Source: an uncultured Elusimicrobia bacterium
GTDB taxonomy: Bacteria; Elusimicrobiota; Elusimicrobia; Elusimicrobiales; Elusimicrobiaceae
Length of the DNA stretch: 7,033 nucleotides
Direction of reading: 5' to 3'
Assembly (NCBI GenBank): GCA_947164805.1
Contig: CAMUXX010000044.1
Span: 1 to 7,033, forward strand
The stretch's first letter is position 1. Each line of letters begins with the position of its first letter. Below, piece after piece: positions 1-7,033 of this stretch. The notes under the pieces are model-generated. The model did no database searches. It saw only the letters and a list, made by a program, of their open reading frames with translations, and had not been told where the DNA came from. Made by a program: the position numbers and the translations under genes.

Positions 1-431
1 GGTAACATAGGTAAAACTTTCAAATTTAAAGTATCTGATTTTTTAGAAAGAGGTATATCTTTCCAATCTATTTTCGGCTTGCCCATATCAACTGTAATTA
101 ATTTACCGCGCCAAGCAGTTAAAGTTTTTTTGTAAGGTGCTTCCAAAGTTATTTTTTGTTTCTTTGTTTCTTCAAAAATCAAACTGCTTACGCAGCGCGT
201 TCCGTTGCCGCAAGCACCCGCGGTTGAGCCGTCGGCATTATAAATTTCCATTTTTACGTCGCAAATTTTTGATTTTTTTAACACTATCAATTGGTCAAAC
301 CCAATACCGGTTTTTCTATTTGCCATCTTGTAAATCAATTTTGGGGTTAAAACAAATTTATTCTTGCGGCTGTCAATGATTACAAAATCATTTCCAAGCC
401 CGTCCATTTTTATAAAAGGTATTTGTTTCAT
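1..431 (-). CDS. dapF: Diaminopimelate epimerase, N-terminal half (partial)
   Basis: Cytoplasmic, cofactor-independent epimerase converting LL-diaminopimelate to meso-diaminopimelate, the precursor of lysine and the cross-linking residue of peptidoglycan. I translated 143 codons by hand; the gene runs out of the window at base 1, so about half of a typical protein of roughly 275 residues is visible. It opens with [16 protein letters not shown], the family's usual N-terminus, and has GFDQ at residues 44-47. The catalytic-cysteine motif ACGNGTRC lies at 73-80, with Cys74 as the expected acid/base thiol. The second catalytic cysteine lies in the unseen C-terminal half. The ATG overlaps the dapL stop as ATGA (428-431), so translation is probably coupled to dapL; there is no good Shine-Dalgarno site of its own. 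The family call is near certain. Whether the gene is intact beyond the edge is unknown. Confidence 0.95.
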   Translation of the reverse strand, partial: MKQIPFIKMDGLGNDFVIIDSRKNKFVLTPKLIYKMANRKTGIGFDQLIVLKKSKICDVKMEIYNADGSTAGACGNGTRCVSSLIFEETKKQKITLEAPYKKTLTAWRGKLITVDMGKPKIDWKDIPLSKKSDTLNLKVLPML

Positions 432-1615
432 AATTTTTTTATTCTCTCAAGAGCTTCTAAAGTGTTTTCGCGACTGCCGAATGCAGTCAAGCGGCAGTAA
501 CCTTCGCCTGCTTCGCCAAAACCTGCACCCGGGGTGCAAACCAAAGCACATTTGTTTAACAAAAGTTCAAAAAAACCGAAAGAAGTTTGCCCTTTGGGGA
601 CTTCAAGCCATATATATGGTGCATTTTTACCACCGTAAACTATATAACCTAAATCTGTTAATGCGTTGCGTATTATTTTTGCATTTTCCATATAATAAGC
701 AATAGTTCGTTTAATTTGTTTTTTCCCTTCCTCAGTATAAATTGCCTCCGCACCGCGTTGAATGATATAAGAAACGCCGTTAAATTTTGTTGTGTGGCGC
801 CTTCTCCACATTGCATTTAAAGAGATTTCTTTACCGTCGGCTAAGCCTTTTAAGTTTTTAGGGACAACCATATAAGCACAACGTGTACCGGTAAATCCTG
901 CTGTTTTTGAATATGAACGCACTTCTATGGCAACATCCTTTGCCCCATCAATTTCATATATCGAATGCGGCAAATTATCATCCTGAATATAAGCCTCATA
1001 AGCGGAGTCAAAAATAATTACCGCTTGCTCTTTTTTTGCATAGGCAACCCACTGTTTTAATTGTTCCTTTGTCATTGTTGCTCCTGTTGGGTTATTGGGT
1101 GAACAAATATAAATTATGTCGCAGTGTTCTTTAGGTGGTTCTGGTGCAAAATTATTTTCTTTTGTTGCAGGAACTTTCAAAATTTTACGGCCTGCCATAA
1201 TATTTGTATCGCGATAAACCGGGTAAATAGGATCGGTTAACAAAACAATACTGTCAGTTGAAAATATTTCCTGAATATTGCCGACATCGCATTTCGCGCC
1301 GTCACTAACAAAAACTTCGTCGCTATCTAAACTTATGCCGCGTGTTTTATAATCATTTTCAATAATTGCATTGATTAAAAAATCATAACCTTGCTCGGGG
1401 CCGTATCCGCGGAAGGTTTTAATATTTCCCATTTCTAAAACTGCTTTTTGCATAGCGGTAATTACAGCCGGTGCAAGCGGTTGTGTTACATCACCGATAC
1501 CCAAACTGATAACTTTTGCATTCGGGTTTTGGGCTTTAAATTCAGCCGTTTTTTTAGCAATCTTTGGGAAAAGATAAGATGCCTCTAAATTTAAATAGTT
1601 TTCATTTACTTTCAT
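428..1615 (-). CDS. dapL: LL-diaminopimelate aminotransferase
   Basis: PLP-dependent class I/II aminotransferase that makes LL-diaminopimelate directly from tetrahydrodipicolinate using glutamate, bypassing the succinyl or acetyl intermediates of the DapD/C/E route. The protein has 395 residues, close to the usual bacterial length of about 400. Family marks are IGDVTQPL at 40-47, [10 protein letters not shown] at 71-80 and VSDGAKCD at 103-110. NNPTG lies at 174-178, Asp203 and Tyr206 in the cofactor-contacting strand, the PLP lysine Lys237 in [10 protein letters not shown] (234-243), and a substrate-carboxylate arginine, probably Arg375, in [15 protein letters not shown] and the [10 protein letters not shown] setting separate DapL from aspartate aminotransferase. 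It is the first gene of a dapL-dapF unit with a 4-base overlap, which fits since DapF uses its product. The ATG has no Shine-Dalgarno site; a TACAAT hexamer ends 6 bases upstream, suggesting a leaderless mRNA. Confidence 0.96.
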   Translation of the reverse strand: MKVNENYLNLEASYLFPKIAKKTAEFKAQNPNAKVISLGIGDVTQPLAPAVITAMQKAVLEMGNIKTFRGYGPEQGYDFLINAIIENDYKTRGISLDSDEVFVSDGAKCDVGNIQEIFSTDSIVLLTDPIYPVYRDTNIMAGRKILKVPATKENNFAPEPPKEHCDIIYICSPNNPTGATMTKEQLKQWVAYAKKEQAVIIFDSAYEAYIQDDNLPHSIYEIDGAKDVAIEVRSYSKTAGFTGTRCAYMVVPKNLKGLADGKEISLNAMWRRRHTTKFNGVSYIIQRGAEAIYTEEGKKQIKRTIAYYMENAKIIRNALTDLGYIVYGGKNAPYIWLEVPKGQTSFGFFELLLNKCALVCTPGAGFGEAGEGYCRLTAFGSRENTLEALERIKKL

Positions 1616-1633
1616 ATAGATATTGTATATAAT
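1605..1633 (+). promoter_or_regulatory. Putative promoter of the SGNH lipoprotein gene
   Basis: TTTACT (1605-1610, 4 of 6 to TTGACA) and a perfect TATAAT (1628-1633) are separated by exactly 17 bases. The predicted transcription start falls at about 1640, the A of the ATG, giving a leaderless message; there is no Shine-Dalgarno sequence before that ATG. The -35 part lies inside the first codons of dapL, and the -10 overlaps the dapL -10 on the other strand at 1622-1627 by no bases but directly abuts it, so the two promoters probably compete for polymerase. Confidence 0.55.
1622..1627 (-). promoter_or_regulatory. Putative -10 box of dapL (leaderless start)
   Basis: On the minus strand TACAAT (5 of 6 to TATAAT) ends 6 bases before the dapL ATG, so transcription would begin at or next to the A of the start codon. 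No convincing -35 hexamer lies 16-18 bases further upstream, in the first codons of the SGNH gene. The site is embedded in AT-rich sequence, so a chance match is possible. Confidence 0.45.
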
Positions 1634-1639
1634 TTTAAT

Positions 1640-2236
1640 ATGAAAAAATATTTTTATCTAATTTTTGTATTATTTTTGCTTCTAGGTTGCGGAAAACAAG
1701 AGGTAAAAAATTATCCAAACTCCAATACCGATATTATTGCCTTTGGCGATAGTTTAACCTATGGTTACGGTGCCGGGAGGGATGAATCTTACCCTGCATA
1801 TTTAAGTGAAATGCTCGGGCGTGAAGTGGTAAATTTAGGCGTAAGCGGGGATACTTCCGCTATGGGGTTGGCTAGAATTAACGAGATAAAAAGATATTCG
1901 CCATATATGGTTTTAATAGAATTTTCCGCCAATGATTTATTTAGAAAAATCCCAAAAGCGCAAACTGAAAAGAACTTAAAGGAAATTGTCCGCCAAGTAC
2001 AAAATATGGGCGCAATAGCGGTTTTAGTTGATACAGGCGGAGCATTTCCTATGGATGCTTATACCACAATTCAAAAACAAATTGCTGAGGATTATAATAC
2101 TTTATTTGTGCCGGGTATTATGGATGGGATTTATAATAAAAAATCTTTAAAATCCGATCAAATACACCCAAATGATGCCGGTTATAAAATTGTCGCAGAA
2201 AAAGTCAACAAAGTAATTGAAGATTATTTAAAATAA
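1640..2236 (+). CDS. SGNH/GDSL-family hydrolase, lipoprotein (TesA-like)
   Basis: Likely an envelope-anchored esterase, thioesterase or lysophospholipase of the TesA-like SGNH family; the substrate cannot be read from sequence. The 198-residue product starts with two lysines and a hydrophobic run (residues 4-15), then a lipobox LLLGC with Cys17 as the expected lipidated residue. Block I is [11 protein letters not shown] (34-44) with nucleophile Ser38. Block II is NLGVSGDTS (65-73) with oxyanion Gly70. Block III reads SAND at 96-99 rather than GxND, keeping Asn98. Block V is DQIHP (173-177) with Asp173 and His176 completing the triad. Length and block spacing match single-domain TesA-like enzymes plus a lipoprotein leader. 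The gene is divergent from dapL with a 24-base gap, and overlaps the end of the EAL gene by 13 bases. The start codon has no Shine-Dalgarno site but a well-placed promoter. The family call is firm; the enzyme name is not. Confidence 0.9.
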   Translation: MKKYFYLIFVLFLLLGCGKQEVKNYPNSNTDIIAFGDSLTYGYGAGRDESYPAYLSEMLGREVVNLGVSGDTSAMGLARINEIKRYSPYMVLIEFSANDLFRKIPKAQTEKNLKEIVRQVQNMGAIAVLVDTGGAFPMDAYTTIQKQIAEDYNTLFVPGIMDGIYNKKSLKSDQIHPNDAGYKIVAEKVNKVIEDYLK

Positions 2237-3072
2237 CAATATTTAGGTAATTTATTTGAAAGCAATTTTTTAAAATCAATTTCTGGCATAGGTTGATAAT
2301 ATAAATAACCTTGTGCAAAAGCTACTTTTTGTTTTCTTAAAAACTTTGCTTCTTGTATGTTTTCAATGCCTTCTGCAATAAGAGGAACAGAGAATTCTCT
2401 TAGTATTTTAATAGTTTTTCCTAATTCTTTTTTTGATTTTTTGTTTTGAAAGTTATCTAATAATTTCTTACTTAATTTGATAGTATCATACCGGAATGTT
2501 TCTAATTTATCCAAAGTGGCATAACCATCACCGAAGTCATCTAAAGCAACTTTTATACCTAAATTTTTTAAAGCTAGCATAAATTCTCTAGCAGTTTTTT
2601 GATTCTTTATTTCTTTTGTTTCGGTTATTTCAATAATAACTTTATCTGGTATTATGTCATATTTTATAAGCAAAGATTTTAAATATTCAATAAATTTCAT
2701 ATTATCTAATTCTATAGCTGAAATATTTATAGACAAAAAGCCGATCTGCAACCCTTCATTTTGCCAATCCTGTAAATAGTTTAAAGCATTGTCTACGACA
2801 TAAGCATCAAATTCTTTTATAAATCCGTTTTCTTCAAATATCGGTATAAATTTACCGGGGGTAATGACTTCTCCTTTTCTGATCCATCTGGTTAAAACTT
2901 CTGCACCGCAAATTTTGTTTAGATCAAATTTACAAATTGGTTGAAAGTATAAAACGAACTCCCTGTTTTTTAGGGCCATAGGTGCTATTTGTTCTAAATA
3001 TTTAGTACTCTGAGCAAACGATACAGTACCAAAAAGAAGAAGAGTTAAAAGTAAAAATAATTTTTTATTCAT
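2224..3072 (-). CDS. EAL-domain protein (c-di-GMP phosphodiesterase type) with signal peptide
   Basis: EAL domains hydrolyse cyclic-di-GMP to pGpG, normally in the cytoplasm. This 282-residue protein is one EAL domain (about 36-270) with no GGDEF, PAS or receiver partner. Expected active-site residues are present: QPI at 44-46, Glu58 in an EVL version of the signature, Asn116 in SINIS, Glu148 in IEITE, Asp178-Asp179 in LDDFGDGY, Lys199 in TIKLS, Glu234 in AEGIE and Gln254 in AQGY. The N-terminus is unexpected: MNKK, a hydrophobic stretch (5-16), then VSFAQS, a good signal peptidase I site after Ala20. As read, the domain would be periplasmic, or outward-facing if the leader is not cleaved. 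The start is supported by AAGGA 7 bases upstream; the next Met (32) has none. It lies 1 base after ligA, apparently in the nusB-ligA operon. Hand counts on five 60-base lines gave about 25% GC against 41% for five ligA lines, hinting at transfer. Catalysis is plausible but unproven. Confidence 0.88.
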   Translation of the reverse strand: MNKKLFLLLTLLLFGTVSFAQSTKYLEQIAPMALKNREFVLYFQPICKFDLNKICGAEVLTRWIRKGEVITPGKFIPIFEENGFIKEFDAYVVDNALNYLQDWQNEGLQIGFLSINISAIELDNMKFIEYLKSLLIKYDIIPDKVIIEITETKEIKNQKTAREFMLALKNLGIKVALDDFGDGYATLDKLETFRYDTIKLSKKLLDNFQNKKSKKELGKTIKILREFSVPLIAEGIENIQEAKFLRKQKVAFAQGYLYYQPMPEIDFKKLLSNKLPKYCYFK

Positions 3073-3073
3073 T

Positions 3074-5468
<2,395 letters not shown>

Positions 5469-5474
5469 AAATTT

Positions 5475-5480
5475 ATTTTA
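5475..5480 (-). promoter_or_regulatory. Putative -10 box of nusB (leaderless start)
   Basis: TAAAAT on the minus strand (5 of 6 to TATAAT) ends 6 bases before the nusB ATG, the same offset as at dapL and the SGNH gene. I see no good -35 at 16-19 bases upstream, where the pilin gene's last codons lie. AT richness makes chance occurrence quite possible. Confidence 0.35.
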
Positions 5481-5488
5481 TCAAATTT

Positions 5489-5974
5489 TTATTCTATAAT
5501 GTAAGTATTTTCTGATCCTTCCCAACCAAAACTATTTGCAATCTTTTGCAAACGTGTTTGTTCACTGCCGGAAGCTGTAATTGTAAAAGTTCTCTCACCG
5601 AAATCATAACCCAGGGGTGTTTTTTGTAAACTATAGGTCATATTCCAACCTTGATGGCAATCCATAGATACATGTGGATGATTTATAATATTGGATATTG
5701 TAAAAGTACAGTTTGTAGGAATATGGGTGCCACTATCATTAAATTCAGATTTATTTATTGATAGCTGCGATAAGCGGTTAGGCAGAGCATTAGTTAAATT
5801 ATAATAGTTTATCATATCACTTTGTAAAGCTTTGAGAAAAGGCATATTTACCGCAATTTTTGCTTTTAAAGTAGAAGATCTGTAATTAGGTATTGCTATT
5901 CCTGCCAAAGTGCCTATTATTAGTATTATTGCTAATAACTCTATAAGAGTAAAACCTCTTTTATTTTTTAACAT
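5489..5974 (-). CDS. Type IV pilin-like / pseudopilin protein
   Basis: A secreted fibre subunit of type IV pilin, type II secretion or competence class. I place the start at 5974, giving 161 residues, because GGAGGG sits just upstream and this yields the canonical short basic leader MLKNKRG. An in-frame ATG at 6016 would add 14 atypical residues before the leader and lie at or above the promoter. Prepilin peptidase should cut between Gly7 and Phe8 (RG|FTLIELL); Glu12 is the conserved Glu5 of the mature protein. The hydrophobic helix spans about 8-29 and ends with IPNY. The remaining 130 residues would form the globular head, with a likely disulfide pair Cys89 and Cys106; I do not recognise the head. 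No prepilin peptidase, ATPase or platform gene is nearby, so it is an orphan subunit. It lies 20 bases upstream of nusB in the same direction. Confidence 0.88.
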   Translation of the reverse strand: MLKNKRGFTLIELLAIILIIGTLAGIAIPNYRSSTLKAKIAVNMPFLKALQSDMINYYNLTNALPNRLSQLSINKSEFNDSGTHIPTNCTFTISNIINHPHVSMDCHQGWNMTYSLQKTPLGYDFGERTFTITASGSEQTRLQKIANSFGWEGSENTYIIE

Positions 5975-5977
5975 AAA

Positions 5978-5983
5978 CCCTCC
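5978..5983 (-). promoter_or_regulatory. Shine-Dalgarno site fixing the pilin start
   Basis: GGAGGG on the minus strand, 3 bases before the ATG at 5974 (4 bases if GGAGG is taken as the core). It is the strongest ribosome site in the window and rules out the longer reading from 6016. Confidence 0.8.
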
Positions 5984-5995
5984 GTTTATGCATAT

Positions 5996-6024
5996 ATAAT
6001 AACAAATTATTTGCAAAAAGTTAA
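5996..6024 (-). promoter_or_regulatory. Putative promoter of the pilin gene
   Basis: On the minus strand TTAACT (6024-6019, 4 of 6 to TTGACA) and TATTAT (6001-5996, 5 of 6 to TATAAT) are separated by 17 bases. The predicted start near 5989 gives a leader of about 15 bases that contains the GGAGGG site. Confidence 0.5.
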
Positions 6025-6049
6025 ATATATGCTAAAAATATGATACAAT
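6021..6049 (+). promoter_or_regulatory. Putative extended -10 promoter of the M42 peptidase gene
   Basis: TGATACAAT (6041-6049) has the TGn extension and a 5-of-6 -10 hexamer. A weak TTAAAT (6021-6026, 3 of 6) lies 17 bases upstream and overlaps the -35 of the divergent pilin promoter. The predicted start near 6056 gives a leader of about 40 bases containing a GC-rich patch (CCCGCGCACGCGAG). Confidence 0.5.
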
Positions 6050-6085
6050 AGCGTTGTTCCCGCGCACGCGAGATAATGCCCATAT

Positions 6086-6091
6086 AAGGAG
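6086..6091 (+). promoter_or_regulatory. Shine-Dalgarno site of the M42 peptidase gene
   Basis: AAGGAG, 5 bases before the ATG at 6097; this fixes the start of the partial gene. Confidence 0.8.
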
Positions 6092-6096
6092 ATTTT

Positions 6097-7033
6097 ATGG
6101 ATTTTAATTTGCTTTCAAAATTAACCTCAACCCCGGCTCCGTCCGGTAGGGAAGAAGTATTGCGTGATATTGTTTTAAACTTAGTTAAACCTTATGTCGA
6201 TGAAGTAAAAATTGATAAACTCGGTAACCTGGTTACCTACAAAAAAGGTACAGGTAAAATGAAGCTCATGCTCACTGCACATTTAGATGAAGTCTCCATG
6301 CGCGTGCGCTATATTGAACCAAATGGTTTTTTACGTTTCGCTTTAACAGGTGGTATTGATCCAAGAACTTTGCTTGCGCAGCGTGTTGTAATTATGACGG
6401 AAAAGCATGGCTTGATTACCGGTGTAATCGGTGCAAAACCTGCCCATTATTTAACTGCAGCGGATAAAGCCGCAATAACAGAAAATTCACTTTTTATTGA
6501 TCTTGGTTTAGATTATAAAAAAGTTTGTGAAATTATAACTATCGGGGATCCTGCCGTTCTGGAACGCACCCCTATTGAACTTGGTGATAACTTTGTATCT
6601 TCAAAAGCCCTTGATGACAGGGCCGGTGTTTACGGTTTAATTAAACTCCTTCAAAATTTACCTAAAGAGCATAGCACAAATATTTATGCCGTGTTTACAG
6701 TGGAAGAAGAATTTGGCCTTGTCGGTGCTGAGGCGGCAGTTTTCCATATTAACCCCGATATAGCCTTAACTATTGATACAACAGGTGCCTTAGATACACC
6801 GGGTATACCACCGCAAGATTATGTTTTAAACGTTGGTAAAGGTGTTGGTATAACTTTAGCAGATAAAGGCACTTTATCAGATTATAAACTTACAAAACTT
6901 TTGAGGAAACTCGGTACAGAACATAATATTCCGTACCAGTTACGTGTTGCATCACGCGGTTCAAATGACGCAAAAGCCATACAAAGATGCGGCGGTCCTG
7001 CGGCAGCGTGCCCTATCAGTATACCTGTTAGAT
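6097..7033 (+). CDS. M42-family (glutamyl/deblocking) aminopeptidase, C-terminus missing
   Basis: Cytoplasmic two-metal aminopeptidase related to the TET, PepA-glutamyl and CelM-like proteins, which trim N-terminal residues from peptides, often as dodecamers. I translated 312 codons by hand; the gene leaves the window, and family members are usually about 340-360 residues, so only the tail is lost. Metal and catalytic motifs appear in order: AHLDEV at 61-66 (His62 ligand, Asp64), SSKALDDRAG at 168-177 with the bridging aspartate, VEEEFGLVGA at 202-211 (catalytic Glu204 and ligand Glu205), and TIDTTG at 225-230 (Asp227). The last metal histidine, expected a few residues after SIPVR (308-312), lies just outside. 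Start and ribosome site are clear. It is transcribed away from the pilin gene. The family call is firm; substrate preference cannot be told from the sequence. Confidence 0.93.
   Translation, partial: MDFNLLSKLTSTPAPSGREEVLRDIVLNLVKPYVDEVKIDKLGNLVTYKKGTGKMKLMLTAHLDEVSMRVRYIEPNGFLRFALTGGIDPRTLLAQRVVIMTEKHGLITGVIGAKPAHYLTAADKAAITENSLFIDLGLDYKKVCEIITIGDPAVLERTPIELGDNFVSSKALDDRAGVYGLIKLLQNLPKEHSTNIYAVFTVEEEFGLVGAEAAVFHINPDIALTIDTTGALDTPGIPPQDYVLNVGKGVGITLADKGTLSDYKLTKLLRKLGTEHNIPYQLRVASRGSNDAKAIQRCGGPAAACPISIPVR

Noticed and set aside
137..705. Plus-strand open frames of 80 and 113 codons opposite dapF and dapL
   Set aside because: Both are explained by the real genes on the other strand; their translations are low-complexity and cysteine/phenylalanine-rich with no family resemblance.
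2979..3072. Internal start of the EAL gene at Met32, which would remove the signal peptide
   Set aside because: No Shine-Dalgarno site precedes Met32, whereas AAGGA sits 7 bases before Met1, and the leader is a well-formed signal peptide unlikely to arise by chance.
5975..6016. Longer pilin reading from an ATG at 6016
   Set aside because: It adds 14 unusual residues before the standard basic leader, has no ribosome site, and covers the likely promoter and the GGAGGG site that fits the ATG at 5974.
6011..6016. TTGCAA as the pilin -35 box
   Set aside because: At 16-18 bases downstream there is no acceptable -10 hexamer; TTAACT with TATTAT at a 17-base spacing is the better pair.
6059..6073. 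GC-rich patch CCCGCGCACGCGAG as a hairpin or operator
   Set aside because: The best stem is only three pairs (CGC/GCG) with a four-base loop; too weak to call a structure, and no second copy is seen in the window.

Overview
The window is ordinary bacterial chromosome: eight protein genes packed almost end to end, with no RNA gene, insertion sequence, CRISPR array or long non-coding stretch. The largest gap between genes is 122 bases. The best lineage guess is an Elusimicrobium-like member of the Elusimicrobiota, or another Gram-negative-type bacterium with similar gene content. This is inferred from the LL-diaminopimelate aminotransferase route to meso-DAP, a stand-alone pilin-like gene away from any pilus operon, a lipoprotein and a signal-peptide protein that imply an outer envelope, and moderate-to-low GC (about 40% in ligA). 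No rRNA is present to confirm it.

Left part (1-1615, minus strand): dapL is followed by dapF with a 4-base ATGA overlap. Together they make LL-DAP and epimerise it to meso-DAP for peptidoglycan and lysine. dapF leaves the window after 143 codons. Only 24 bases separate dapL from a divergent plus-strand gene (1640-2236) for an SGNH-hydrolase lipoprotein.

Middle part (2224-5974, minus strand): the transcription order is pilin-like protein, nusB, ligA, EAL-domain protein. nusB and ligA overlap by 8 bases, and ligA and the EAL gene are 1 base apart, so nusB-ligA-EAL looks like one operon. Its end overlaps the SGNH gene tail to tail by 13 bases, with no visible terminator. The EAL gene is the odd member: it encodes an intact-looking cyclic-di-GMP phosphodiesterase domain behind a signal peptide, which would place it outside the cytoplasm. 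It is also far more AT-rich than ligA.

Right part (5975-7033): a divergent promoter region serves the pilin gene on one side and, on the other, an M42-family aminopeptidase running off the window.

Two styles of translation start are visible. The EAL, pilin and M42 genes have clear Shine-Dalgarno sites. dapL, the SGNH gene and nusB have none; each instead has a -10-like hexamer ending exactly 6 bases before the ATG, as expected for leaderless mRNAs. The two points most worth a second look are the exported EAL protein and this leaderless-start pattern. I saw no clearly new multi-gene system.
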